Assembly: GCF_963966145.1 (NCBI RefSeq)
Contig: NC_091048.1
Coordinates: 28,582,001-28,646,000 of the forward strand
Reading direction: 5' to 3'
DNA length: 64,000 nucleotides
DNA from: Tenebrio molitor
Lineage: Eukaryota > Arthropoda > Insecta > Coleoptera > Tenebrionidae
Numbering within the stretch: position 1 is the stretch's first letter; every line of letters begins with the position of its first letter. Below the pieces are notes generated by a model, which saw only the letters and a list, made by a program, of their open reading frames with translations, was not told the DNA's origin and did not search any database. This document shows positions 45,666 through 58,700 of this stretch, piece by piece. Made by a program: the position numbers and the translations under genes.

Positions 45666-47320
45666 GTAGATCTCGTCATTGGATTAAAAATCATCTACCT
45701 GCTCTAAATGGGTAATTTAGATGATGCCCCCCTCTGGATTTTTGCGGTGGGGTGTGATGCAAATCGTGTAAAGAGCCAATGCGTCGTTCACATCCCGCCC
45801 CTCGGTGCCCATCCGCTGTCACTTCTAATGTAGAAAGTGTTGATTGTTGTTATGATAAATTATGTCCCATCTACCCTAGATTCGTTCGCATAAATATATA
45901 ATTACGGGATCCATAGCCGCATATTTAAAGCAAATGAATGGGGACATTTAATGCCACACACGCTCTAGTCGCACACGAAAAAAATGGCAGATAATGCTAA
46001 TGACGGTTATTTATTCCGGAGGTCGCCTCTGGGACGGCGAGGGCCCAGGAGAAGGGGGCACCCGGATTTTTGGGTGGAATATTATCATGTCCGCGATGGG
46101 TGTAATTGGGTAATTGTGGAAATGCTTATCGCCGCTCATAAATATGTAAATTTCCAGCAGTGTTTACGAGAGTACACACGATTATTGTTATTATTAGTAT
46201 TATTATGAAAGTTGGGATTTAATGGCGGAGCGATTTGGAACGCGCGATAAAATTGTAATAAACGTGCTGAATTATATTTTATTTACTTTTAATGGCCGAT
46301 TGTTTAAAACGATAGAAATTGTCGCTTTGACAATTATTGCGCAATTTCCAAAAGGTAATAACGGGAAGGCGCCGACAAAGGCGAAGGGAACTGGAATGTC
46401 TTTCATGTTTCTGCAAAGGGATCGATCGAGGCACCGATGAAATCTACACACAAAGATATTTTTCATTTTTTATTGCGCCTGAAGTTAAAAAAAATAAGAT
46501 GCAAAAGAAATATAACTTGGGTTTTTTTCTGCTTCCTCAACAGAAATTTTTCGGGTCGACAGCACAGTATTTTTTCCTTTGGTAATGGCAAGTGTGCTTA
46601 CTCTGTCTCCTCTGGAATAAAATAACATTTTCTTCCTTACTGATTAATCCTCACCCGCGGAAGGAAATGATACGCTTTCTTTGCTTCTTTGTCATACTTA
46701 CAGTTATATAATTGTTTTGCGATTTCTGATACTTTTACCTTGTTGAAAGCAAGAATATGTACATACGTAGTTTAAAATATTCCGAGAAGAAAGATTTTGA
46801 AGAAAAAATAAAAATGTAGGTACCTCTTTTTCAAAGATTCTCCTCCCAAGCAAGTTTATACTGGTAGATTGTTCCTAAGCCAATATAAAAAATTAAATTT
46901 CGAGCTTTATGAGAGGAAAAATGGAGGTGAGAGACGAACACTCCGTTGAAAGAGTCATTCCTGTGTCCTCTGCAGATTTTGGTAACTGGATCCTGGGCCC
47001 AGAATCGAAAAAAATGAAAAAATAGTCAAAGGAACGAAAACATGCTAGTTCTTCTCTTCACTCAAAGAATTTGCTTGTTCAGAGACAAATTACTTTGAAG
47101 TAAAAGTGTGACAGGGCAACAGGAACAGTAACTAATCTTCCTCAGTGTGACCAAAGATTTACTCTTCTTACGGTTCATTAATATTTCCAAAATATTTGAA
47201 ACAAAAGGAAATTGCTTCAAATTCATGGTAATAAAGGAGTGTCTTGCTACCAAGCCGGAGTATTAAAAAAATAATTATTTTCCTGAGCTGGAAAGCTTAA
47301 ACTTTCTTACAATTGGTGCA
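45666..47320. other. 5' intergenic sequence, no gene
   Basis: Contains a GC-richer strip at 46010-46070 and one inverted copy of the dispersed module (GGTAATGGCAAGTGTGCTTA) at about 46582. No coding frame recognised. Confidence 0.4.
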
Positions 47321-47510
47321 TCAGAGTAAGCACACTTGCCGTTACCAAGAACGCGTTTTATCAACAGTTTATTTATGGAATTTATCCAAAGAAATGCTAA
47401 AAAATGGCGGTACATCAGAGTAAGCAAACTTGCCGTTACCAAGAACGCATTTTATCAACATTTATTTATCAAAAAAAAAATGCCAAAAAATGGCGGTAGA
47501 TGTCATTTCG
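47321..47510 (+). repeat. Two-copy tandem repeat (~93 bp) led by the dispersed module
   Basis: CATCAGAGTAAGCACACTTG, CCGTTACCAAGAACGC, TTTTATCAAC, then AAAAAATGGCGGTA, occurs at 47320-47413 and again from 47414. The copies are nearly identical except for small indels. Confidence 0.8.
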
Positions 47511-47759
47511 GCTCACTTTAAAATCCTACACCAGGTTAAGAACAACGTTGAACCTTTGAAAAAAATATCTGGATTCAGTTTCAATAATGTTGTAGGATTT
47601 GAGATTTATAATATTTTTTAGGCCCTAGAGTTCCTAAAACAAGGGAGGAAATGTCTACTTTCTCGAGGTAGTAGATGTTTCTTTCTGACAGAGTAAGACC
47701 TTCTGGTACTACTAAATATAGTCCCACATCAAAACAGATTTTTTAGCACCCTTAATGAA

Positions 47760-48190
47760 AACGGTAATTTTACGTACTCACAAGCGGACGAAAAGTAACT
47801 CTTTTTCGGACCGTAGCGCCATCTGTTGGTCTGTTTAGTAAGTTACCAACTAAACCGACTCCATGAATTATGTAAATTGTAAGTAATTGTTTTGGAAATA
47901 GTAAATTTCTAGTTTTCTTGGCAAGCTGATAACAAATATCTACTATAAAAAATTTGTTAATATATACATATTAATGAATGTGTCTATTTCAAAAAGGTAG
48001 ATACAAAATAAATTTGTAATGTTTCCAATGATGTCTTTTGCTTTGAAATTCGTACGGTCTAAAAAATTTAATATGCACCTCTGCCAAAAAGTAGCATTCG
48101 TCTTCGCCCGTTTTCAAGCCTCGGCGCGCCTCGGCCAGAAAATCACACTCAAATGATGCACTTTTTGGCTTTGATACACAAATAACTAGT
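47760..48190 (+). mobile_element. Element P, copy 2
   Basis: Reverse complement of the element at 39069-39735, retaining both ends but lacking the coding-like middle. GGTAATTTTACGTACTC and AAGTAACTCTTTTTCGGAC lie at the left, CCATCTGTTGGTCTGTTTAG next, then CGTTTTCAAGCCTCGG and GATGCACTTTTTGGCTTTGA. Confidence 0.65.
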
Positions 48191-51004
48191 TGCAAAAGAA
48201 CACTCTAGGGTGCCTATTTTGCTGGATCATTTTGCACAAGTTTCTTTTACTAGCTGCATTTCATCCCTTGCGTAATTATTGCCCTCGCTGCGTCCATGAA
48301 AAAAATTTACACCCACGATGAAAACATGCACTTTATTCCCTTGTCATAATTTAATATAGGTATTGCTTTTCTTTTTTGTTGAAGAAGTATTACATGTTTA
48401 TAAAAAATAAGAATTACCCTCAATAATTTTTTTTTATTTTTTATTATGAAAACGTCTCATAAATGATTATTTAATCTGAATTAGTTGCTGAAATTACGGA
48501 GAATCATCCAAGATTCAGTCCGTTGCTAAAAAATTCTCATCCGTGAATTTTTATTGACAAAATGACAAAATCCGTAACAATATTGTCAAATCAGAAAAAA
48601 TTTCATTATAAAATTAAACAGCCAGAGTAAAACTAAAGTAGAGAAAGAAGTTACGTCTCCAATACATATGCTGCTCAAAATAAATTATATCCGACCAGTT
48701 TTAAATTGATTAAATTGGGATCGCAACACATGTCGTTGTAATTTTACTTCCAAAAAACTGAACAAACTGAAAAAAATCATTCTGATCACCCACGAAGCAA
48801 AATCTAGTGTGTCATGTGCTATTGCCCTTTTGCACATTTTTTTTTTTTACGACGAAATGATTAAATCCATTATTTGGTGCATTTCACCCTCGTGTAATTA
48901 TTGTCTTCGCCGCGCCCGTCCAATATTTGTTTTTATTTTTAACCACTTTTACTCCCTCCTATCAGCTCCGGTTCCTTCCAGGATGCAGACAGCAAATATC
49001 CATCATCTCAGAATGATAGCTGATGACCTTTAGACCCCAGGACCTCCAACCAAAAATTAAAAAAAAATTGTATAACAAATCGATCGAAGAGGAAAAGTAT
49101 GCTTTGAAATCGATCTGGATTTGAGCGAAACAGGACGCGATTAACAAATCACCACGCGTCCCCCACTAACCGCCCTGATTGCCTCTTGTATCGTAAAAAT
49201 AAACCCCACAAACAATTATCCACGGGGTTGTTGACAGGACCCGGCGAGTCTCACACAAAAATCCACCGAGCAGCCCTTATACCGGGTGTCACCCGACAAC
49301 AATATCTCTATTAGTGCATTGTGCGGTGAGTCTATTAAGTTGCATTTAGGCGTCCCCTGCGCCTTTAAATCTGTTTTTAAAGAGGGCCCCCGGCCCATCT
49401 CGATGTTTTCTTTCGATTCCGATCGAATCGCGACAAACGGGAGTCGCATGACGGCGACCGTTAAATAAATTACAATCAATGGCCCTAATGTAAACTAATT
49501 TCGTGTCATTAATGCGGTTTTTTCAGCCGCTTATCACTGGCATATGCCGTCTTGCGGCGTTATTACGTCGTAATGGGGCGGCGGATCGAATTTCATTATT
49601 CGATGGGCCGGAGATAAGCCACTTTGTGGCAATTCATTTGCCCAAATTGATATTTTATTTAGGAGGAAGGGAGTCTTGAGGGGGCGGGGGCCGCCGCCGC
49701 CGCGATGCTCCGGGAAATTACGGTCGGTCTGCATAATGCGCCGGTAATATGCAGGCGCGAACAAACAAAGTGCCGGCTGCAGGGTGTTATTGCCTGCCGG
49801 TGGCGAGGCACAAAACTAAAATCCCTAAATTACGCCGTAATTTGTACAAATACGTATGTAGATCAGATAAAATGAATTGATAGTGGGGTCGGTCTGCGTG
49901 GAGGTGCTCGTGTTGGACGAGGGAAATGAACCGAAGATCCGACTGGACGACTTGGGGGTTTTGGAAATTACCGGGAGGCCATGTCCGAGGGATGGGATAT
50001 TAAATGTTCGATTCATATTGTTGCCATAGATTGGAAGTCGTAATTATCGGCGATTGTTGGCCAATGACGATTCACCGGAAGGGTGGGGACCCGAGGGGGA
50101 GGACGCCCTTCCATATGGTTTTTAATTATTCACCATGAGAGTACTACTTCTTGGAACCAGACCAAACGTCTCTGCACTTCCCATTATTATTATCTTTGTC
50201 TACTTCTAATTTTTACTCTTCTTTTTATATTTTTTTGAGTCTTGACTCCACTTCCCTAGCCCACAAGATTTTTTTAATGACGTGATAACTCTTGGTTTGC
50301 CCAAATATTTGTATTTTATGGCAACAATAATTTATGTCTGTTGTCGCAAACGTCTGGCTCTGAGGGGTCTATTTATAACACATTTTCAAATCGTTTTAGA
50401 CAATTTATTTTGCCGAAATTTATTCTATCGCGTAGTCAGAGGGTCCCCTGAAAATTGTACCTACTGTTGAGGGTATAACCCTCTCTGTCAGTGGAATAGA
50501 GTTATGATGACTGATGGATCGCCGTCACTTATTTATTGGACAGTCTTTATTAAGAATTTATCTTTGACTCTGGTGTTGACAAAAATAACAAAAATGATCA
50601 ATTAGGATTAGTTCTGTCTTGCAGAAAAGAACATTGTTCAACGAGCGTATAATGAAAAGGATTCCAACACGAGCCGTAGGCGAGTGGTGGAAATGTCCGA
50701 GTAAATAATAGCCATTATACGATAGTTGAAGATTATACTTTCTCCACGACTATACCAAGAAAAAAAATCTTTGAAAATTGAATTTAATTTGTTTTTTAAT
50801 ATTTGACAAATAAAATCACTGGGTGTGGAATTGAAATCATTCTTTCACTGAATATCCAACAAGAATGTATTAATTCTTTAATAGTCGTGGAGAAAAGTAT
50901 TTATATTCTTAGGAACACAATTTTTTGTGAACCGTGATTTTCTAAGAGCAATTCTGTTCAAAAAATACATTTAAAAAATCTGCAAAGTAAAAAATATGTA
51001 CTTT
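48191..51004. other. 5' intergenic sequence with a GC-rich island, no gene
   Basis: AT-rich to about 49140. Then a GC-rich, repeat-free island at 49200-50110 with several TAAT/ATTA cores (for example ACCGTTAAATAAATTACAAT and GTGTCATTAATGCGG). It is a candidate regulatory element. At 50650-50910 a TCTCCACGACTAT / ATAGTCGTGGAGA pair is inverted, suggesting a degraded foldback element. Confidence 0.4.
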
Positions 51005-51815
51005 TAATTCCTGAGTGGTAAAAGTAAAATCGTCTGGTTGGCGTTTCTCGAAAATGTATCGTCAAAAATTTATACTCAATTTCAAAATGATTGTGGTATC
51101 GTAGGGTGCTTGGATCGGTAAAATATTTAGTTTGCCACCTTTCGACAATAAGGTCCCGCACTACACTACACCAAACATAACCTCCAAGCCGCTGGCAATT
51201 GTCAAATATCATTTCTGTCATTCATTGCCTGCTGTCAATATCCAAAAATTACAAGAAAATGAAATGATGCCTCGGGTTTACCCAATGAAAACTAGTCAAA
51301 TCATTTTATTATTCTAAGGAGTTGTTATTAGTTGTAATTGGTTTAAAACCGTTACAAACTGATTTCGTTAATATTGTTTGTTTGATAAACCTAAGCTCTC
51401 TTATACCTGTCATTTTGATAGTTGGTATCACTTTTCAAGTGTGCGTCAAAATTCAAAACACTCAAATTGTCAAAACCTGCTACGATACCACAATTATTTT
51501 GGAACACTTTGTATTATTCGTGCAACAATATTAAAACTGATTTCAGATAATATCCGTCAGCGTTGTCCTTGACGTGGAATAAGATTTTGACATTTTTGCC
51601 TAGCTTGAAAAACCACCCAAAATGTTTTTTTTTTGCATTTTCTGCATTTTTTTCTGACATTTCTTTCCGTCATCTATTTTCTGAATAAATCATATTCCAT
51701 TTGATATTTCAAAAATTCGTAAAAACGAGACGCAACCAGTTATGATGAAATAAACTGTAAAACACAAGCTTGGTAATGGCAAATGTGCTTACTCTGATGC
51801 TCTAATTTTGACCAC
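51005..51815 (+). mobile_element. Repeat family N, longer copy
   Basis: The left part has AAAATCGTCTGGTTGGCGTT. The right part has AAAATTCGTAAAAACGAGAC, GATGAAATAAACTGTAAA and GGTAATGGCAAATGTGCTTA before CTGATGCTCTAATTTTGA. Both parts match 13980-14200. The middle includes frames at 51322-51572 without recognisable domains. The right end is the dispersed module. Confidence 0.55.
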
Positions 51816-52269
51816 ACTTTAATTCAAATTTTGAGGGGGTTTTTCCTAAACAAAGATAGGGTAGTAGGACTGGGAAAACTGTATTTATTGTAGCTTTGAA
51901 GTAAAGAGTCGTTTGCTGTTTTGGATTCTCTGGGAGAGACTTTCCTCCCTCATCATAAAACATATACCTATGTAGGTATATTATTAAATTGTCACTTGGT
52001 CTTTCTATTTCTTATCAAATTCTCGGATTGTCATTGATTAATCTCTCAAAAAAGATAAAACAAATCAGTTTTTATTTATTAAAAACAGATTTTTTAATTT
52101 AAAAAATATGATTCTCTTAAAAACAATATTTTATTCTACATCATATTATTCTTACTTATTCTTATAATCTTTCATTTTTGATTATAGGAATAATGTTCAA
52201 AAATTTATAACACCCACATTAGTTTAGAGGATTAGATTTTCCATCACTCACAGGAAAATTTTTGAAATG
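51816..52269. other. AT-rich intergenic sequence
   Basis: Nothing recognised between family N and MITE G. Confidence 0.4.
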
Positions 52270-52678
52270 TACAGGGTGTATCTGAAATACGTGTGTTAAT
52301 TTTAACCAGTGGAAGAACTCTCCAATTTATGAAACTTTTCTCTATAATATTTTGCAAAATTCGCAAAAAGTTTTCCAAGATTTTTTACCCCCCAATTTTT
52401 ACTATTTCTCTATTTTTTTGTAACCATCAGAATTCTAATTTTAATTATTTAATTTTTTCAATAACAATGTAAATTTTTTGAAAAGATTCCGTTTCTATCA
52501 CAAGAGAAAATTTTCGCTCTTACCCATAGGCGGGTATACATTTTGATGGCTAATTTATTCGAAATTTTAAATCAATTTGTAACGCTTTTTCATAAAAAAT
52601 TCAAATGGAAAAAGCGTTTAATTTAACAAACTCTGCTACGTGTTAAAATTAACACACGCATTTTAGATACACCCTGTA
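52270..52678. mobile_element. MITE family G, 409 bp
   Basis: The left end TACAGGGTGTATCTGAAATA and the right end, in reverse complement TACAGGGTGTATCTAAAATG, continue as CGTGTGTTAATTTTAAC on both sides: 35 of 37 terminal positions match. TA flanks suggest a TA-targeting transposase. Confidence 0.9.
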
Positions 52679-53085
52679 TACATAAAAAATACTAACAAAT
52701 AATTTTAGAACGTTTCTTTCATTTATTTAGTTAAATTGTCACTTTCTCTGTTGTATTTCTGATTGTTAGTAAATTTTCTGTCAGTAAACACATTCATTTA
52801 TTAAAAAATTAAAAAAGATGAAAAAAATTACGTCACGTCCATATCTAAATCAGATTTTTACTTTTCAAAAACATTCTTTGTATAATTAAATTATCTCAAT
52901 TTATATTCTTTCCTTTTAATAAATACTACACTTTTTTTTCCAAAGCAATCTTATATTCACTTCACTCCCTGATGGAAGTACAATTTCCTCTTTGTCTTAA
53001 AAACAACTATTGGTAAAATAAAGAAACGAATATTTTATTTTTCTTTAAAATTACATAAAAAATCAAACCAAAATCTTAATACATA

Positions 53086-53451
53086 TCGCGCGTTCAAATG
53101 AAATCCTGGGCTGGGAAGGTGTTGGAAACCGTCAATTGTTGTGCTGTTTTACACCGTGGATTAATTGGAGCATGTTGACAGCTAACCTAAAATTTAGAGC
53201 CAAAAAAAACTTTCTTTTTTTCTTTCTTTGCAATGTTTTAGATTAAAAATAGAATAATTTAACAATTCCTATTCTCGAAGCAAATATCTAAGGACACCCT
53301 TTGCTGCAAAAAAACATGTTCAATTATGTCCCGATTAAACATAAAGAAATGTCATTCGTGTCAAACGGCGGGAAATTTAAACTTTAGACTGTTCTAAATG
53401 GTTTACTTTTTCCAACGCCTACTCAGCCTAGGATTTCATTTGAACGCGCGA
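53086..53451 (+). mobile_element. MITE family M, younger copy with TACATA target duplication
   Basis: Terminal inverted repeats start TCGCGCGTTCAAATGAAATC and end GATTTCATTTGAACGCGCGA. TACATA directly flanks both sides (53080-53085 and 53452-53457), as expected for a target-site duplication. The interior matches 12334-12657. Confidence 0.9.
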
Positions 53452-53457
53452 TACATA

Positions 53458-55959
53458 CCTAGTAAATTATTTCCATTGACAGTAACACTAATTTTTATGA
53501 ATCGTACTTTTCTAGTTCCTCTTTTCTTCATTAAAAAAATCAAATGCTTAACCTACCAAGAAATTTATAAAAAACTTTATTTAAAATATTTCATCCGGCC
53601 AAACCTAAACGAAATATTGCATTCCCGCAGTTTATTATTATTTCTTTTGTAAGACAATTTTTAGAAAATTAAAAATATCATCAACATTACAATAAAATCT
53701 CTCTACCTTTGCTAAAGTGGCAAGATTCGGTGTAAAAAAAGAAGAATGATTAATACAAAAATTATTTAGAAAACGTTAACTGTCAGCGAATTGTAAAACC
53801 ACTCATGTTTATTTTATTCTTATTTATAAATAAATAAAAATTGATATAATTTGACTCTTCGTTCATCAATGAAAGGTAATAACAATTTTTTTCCAAGGAT
53901 GCTTCTATCTATGGTGGCAGCGTCCTTGTCCTTCACCCCTGATCAAAACTTTTCTTCGCCATTGAGTACAACACATCTAATTTATTTCGTAACCGAAAAC
54001 CACAACATTTCAGCAAATCGATGTACTTTTACTATTTCTGAATTTGAACCTTCAAATCAATTTTTTTTTAATACATAGTTCAAACACTCTTGACTCGTAT
54101 AATTTAGTGGAATTTTTACCATTGCTTGTGACGCAAACCACATAAAATTATCTCTAATAGCACTGCTTAAGTACGTTGCATCAAAGCTTCACTTTCGATT
54201 TAGATTTTATTTTCGGCAACTAGACAATCAGCAACAAATTTTACAACATTTCTCTTTTACCCGCATAATGGTGCAGTTTACGTCACACATTTTGCCCATC
54301 TGATAAATCCAGCCGTTCTGTGATTGTTCAAACACCCAGCACATTACCCAATGGGCAAACAAGTCGTTGCAAAAAATCCACGAAACCCGTCATTAAAAAA
54401 TTAACATAGAAAGAATCGAGACAACGTTGGCAATTAATCACCGACGAAATTATCAAGGAACGTCCGTCGTAAATCCGGCTGTGATAGATCGCGAAAGTCG
54501 TTAACAAAACTCAGATTTACCTAATAACATTTGAATTGCAAAAGAGAAAATTCGGGAGCACCCTCGAGACCCATTCGTCGTTATTAAAATTCGTGAGAAG
54601 GGACAATCAAAGAGTCGAACATTATTTGAACGTGTTCCGTATTAAAATGAGAATGATATGGCGTGAAACGGAGCAGTAAAGGCCACTGTAGTCTGCCATT
54701 ACCGACACCGTTCCGGAGAGGTACTCCGGACTATTTGGATAAAATTAAATCCGGAAGAAACGAAAAACTACGCCCACCGGATCGATCCAGCAGAAACAGG
54801 GTCGCAGTCGACACAGGGAAAATACAAACAGTGCAAAATGCATATTAAAAATTATTTTCAACACGAGTCGCAGACGAGTGAAAGAATAATTGTCTCTAAA
54901 AAATTTCGCCAACAATATGAATGAAAGTTGTTGCTACAAAATAAGCGCGAGCCGCAGTCCCTCTTGCCGAACAACAACAAGAGCGTGAGCGAAAAGCGAG
55001 GAAAAATTTATGCAAACTAATTCACATGCACGTGGGAGATTCGACAAGAAAATCGCATGCCAACGCCAAGTAATTACTCTCCGAGGTGTAGTTATTTAAA
55101 TATTGTTCGACTTTTAATGGCGACTAGAGGAATATTTTTGCACGAAAAGAATGTCATTAAGTGAAAAATGACGGAAATTTTTGTTGTTGCCATGACGACC
55201 GCACCAAACGCAAGCTTCCCATTGGATGTCTATTGCAAGGAGCGACTTTCGAAAATAAAATTGAGTTTCGAAAAGATAATTTTTTGCAAAAGAAACTGTG
55301 ATTTATGAGCGAGGGAAGCTACGACATGACTTTAGATGGTCACGGGAACATGTACAGTAAAACCAGAACTCGTTGTTTTTGAGGGAACAATTTTTAATAA
55401 TTTTAATTTATTTTGGTAATTTCGTTGGGGTCCGTATTTTCACGGTGGCCGCCCGGAAAAATGGCGCTCCGGTGGGCGCTTCCGGTGCATCGAGTAAACA
55501 AAAAGAGGCGTTCGCGGGGCAAGATTGGTTTGGTGGTTAATGATCGGAAAAATGTGGGACCGGGGGGCCGTTTATAAGACCATTTAGAACAGTAATTTTT
55601 GGTAATATGCGAGCCCACCTACGCTTTCGGTCGCCGTTAATGTCTCAATTATCTCACTTCCTTAACTTTTGTCGAAATTACGGTGTAATTTTTTTTTGTT
55701 GGTTCGAGGGGGCGGACCTTGCGGCCCATTTCGGAAACGATTCCGACACGGAAACACGAAATTTTATACTAATTGTTTAGGTCGTAATTTTAGAATGTCA
55801 TTATGGCCAAGTCGGTCCTCGCCCCGGTATTAATTGCCCACATAAATTCCGGGGACACGGTCTAAGCGCACGCGGTGGACCTGCAGGTGGAGGCTTTGGC
55901 GCCGAAATCGATACCTCGGCCTTAGAATGGGTTCTAATCGCTCTTAAAAGTCACGGGAG
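53458..55959. other. Intergenic sequence, no gene
   Basis: AT-rich to about 54250, GC-richer from about 55390 to 55900. At 54850-55000 there are GAGTCGCAGACGAGTG and GCGAGCCGCAG...GAGCGAAAAGCGAG, short inverted C/G-rich motifs of a type also present at 39120, 48120 and 50675. Confidence 0.4.
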
Positions 55960-56930
55960 CTTAAAACTTTAGTGGCAGTTACAACAGCTGTCACATCATC
56001 ACACTGTTGAAATAAGCTAAGACATTACTCCCAATAGTCACAGCTTCTAGACTAGATGTCACACTTTCACTTATCTTTTCAATATCTGCCCAATCAAGAA
56101 TCATTTACAATTTTTATAACAGATGGCGCCACTCAATTCAGTTAACTTAGAAAAATTCCCAGACAAATTTCTATGTTCGATCAAGCAAAGACATCATTTT
56201 TGGCTATCTTGGCTTCCAGATTCTTTTAACTTTATTAGAGTCGTTTTCAAACACACATTTTATTCATAGTTATTATATAGTTCAGTTAATCAAAGACATG
56301 ACTTCAATTTGTCAGACATTTTGGATAACACTTTCATAAATATCTTCCCGAAACATCTGGTTGATCAAAAAAACATTTTATTCTTTAATTTGCTTATCAG
56401 GACAGGATTTAATTGATTTATAAAAAATCCTTGGGACATATTTCGACGTCGGATAAAGCTAAGACATCACTTTAAACGATTTCAGCTTCCCAGATTTATT
56501 ATACTTTTCAGAACAAAAAAATGTTTGGATAAAGTTAAGATATCACTTTGAGCGATTTAACAATCGATAAAGCTACGACATCACTTCGACGCTCTGATTT
56601 GATCATCGAACAAAGCTAAGACATCACTTTATTCGAATAGCCAAGGAACAATTGAATCAATAGCTTTCTGGAAAGAGATTTTTTTTTAAATATTCTTAGC
56701 AGTCGAATCAAACCAAGACATCGTTTTTCAGATGCTCATCTTTCCTAGTCTATTAATCTAGGCATGTTAAATTTATTATTAAACTACACTGAACCAAGCA
56801 AAGACATCACCTCCGATCGTCATGTCTTAAATTACATTTTTAAGCAGCGCTGTTGTTTATAACACTGTTCACCTTTAAACGGAACAGTATATCTGTCATT
56901 GGTGATTTGTGACAAAGCTCAGACGTGCCT
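55960..56930 (+). repeat. Degenerate array marked by AAAGCTAAGACATCACTTT
   Basis: The motif, exact or with one to four changes, occurs near 56014, 56188, 56290, 56456, 56535, 56569, 56615, 56710, 56799 and 56914, with short variable spacers. No frame is conserved through it. Confidence 0.65.
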
Positions 56931-57149
56931 TTGGCAATTCAGAACATGCACCTACACATTTTTTGTCTGGCACAGGGTGCCTTTATCGCAGCAACCTGTC
57001 AACAACCCGGTGCTAAAACCTCCGATCTTATCCATTACAGTAACGATATTACGTTACGTTTTCACTTTACTTTTATGACAGCAGTGGCAGTTCTTTTGTC
57101 TAATTTTACGGCGCACTATTGATTTTAACGTCGCTTCTTTTATGTCGTC

Positions 57150-57800
57150 ATTAGAAACACCAGAAGCTACTCCGACCGTGCACAAGAAGAAAATTAGTTT
57201 TTACAGTGTCGCACTGGTGATTCAAATTCGGCGCTCTTTCGCGGGTGGCTCCATCTGTTGTTGGCCGGCGCCAGATTCGGTTGGAATCTGGAAAAAAATC
57301 GGGTGACGGGGCTTCCAACGTTTCGGGCGCTTTGTCGGCGTCCTCAGGTCCAATTGTCACGTCGTAAACGCCCCCAATAAATCGGTCCAGATTCGTCAGG
57401 TGCGCGGACATTTATTGTGACGTCAGTGGTTTCAAAGACGCCGCCAATTCGATCTGGGTGTTCCATTAAATAAAGGAATCGCCCATTCGGCGGGAGAGGG
57501 AGATGGAGCTAGGCCCCGGTCGGTGGTGGGACGAGGAGGCGGCGAAGAGCGAGAGGGAGTAATTACAGGGGACGCTAACAAGTAGGGGGCTTTAGTTTTA
57601 TAATGCGGCTTTATTGCCCAGATTCGAAGGCTTTGTACGAGCCGCGAATGGCGGTGTTAATTCTCTTATGTACAGAACCGAATTGGCCGCTTTATTGATT
57701 TGTTAATTGCGGCGGGGGGCCCCGAAGAACTTCACGAAACTGTCCTAATTCAATTAGGGGCAGGTGGGGGCGGCGAGTGGCACAACAAAAAATATTTTAT
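57150..57800. other. GC-rich single-copy island, candidate regulatory element
   Basis: GC-rich and repeat-free, with a perfect TGACGTCA at 57418-57425. It has AT-rich boundaries on both sides. Confidence 0.35.
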
Positions 57801-58700
57801 TATCTCCCGAGTCATTACTTGTACAGTGCAACCAATAATTTTATACTTAAGTTAAAAGTTATGTCGCTCGTAAAATGGAAATAATGAAACATTTATTGCA
57901 TATTGTCATCTGACCTCAAATGCATATTCCAACGACAGACTGTTAACCCGTTTTACGATGGGAGATGGCGCACAAGAAAAAATGTCAAAATGTACACTGT
58001 TGCTCAACATTCGCACGCTTAAGTGTCTTTGTAGGAGACTTCATTCGACAACAATTAAGTCGTTAATTATTCACAAAATTATATACAGTGTGGGCCAGGT
58101 GGGCGGCTCGTAAAATTTTTATGGCGCCAATAAAGAAAAACGAAATGTTATGTAACCGTAATGGCGGTCTCATGTACCGATCGCTCCAACAATAAATCGA
58201 TCGCTCCTCCGCGTCCTGTTAGATTTTCATTTGAAAAAAAAAAAATTATGACAGTTTTTCGGTCGTTGTGTGCGACGCGCCCCATCCTGTTAAACTGGCC
58301 GCCAGTCGCCTTCGGCAACAATGCCGAGATCACAGAAGGCTTACGTCGGAAATGAGTGACATACGAGCATCGCTAAACAGCTGAGCAGACAGGATAGCCA
58401 CGCACTCCATGGCCGATTTAACGTAACAAATGAGTGTCGTCTCTTCTTGGCCGACTGTGTCTGTGCCGCTTTTCTGGACCAATTAGTTGAATTATTATTT
58501 GAAGATATCGCCGGTGATCGTCGGGATGTCGAGCACGTGTTCCCATGGTACTGCCATGGTACTTATAAATACCATCGGCTCGTTACGGACCCAATCCGAC
58601 CGTGACAAAATCCACTCTGTTTTCTTTGTGGCTGCGCAGACGGAATGCATCAGCTCTCATCGCGTCCTTTGGGGGATAACGAGCCCCGAAGAAACGATAC
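57801..58700. other. Intergenic sequence, no gene
   Basis: No recognised gene. A repeated CCATGGTACT occurs at about 58542 and 58553, close before the composite minisatellite. Confidence 0.4.
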
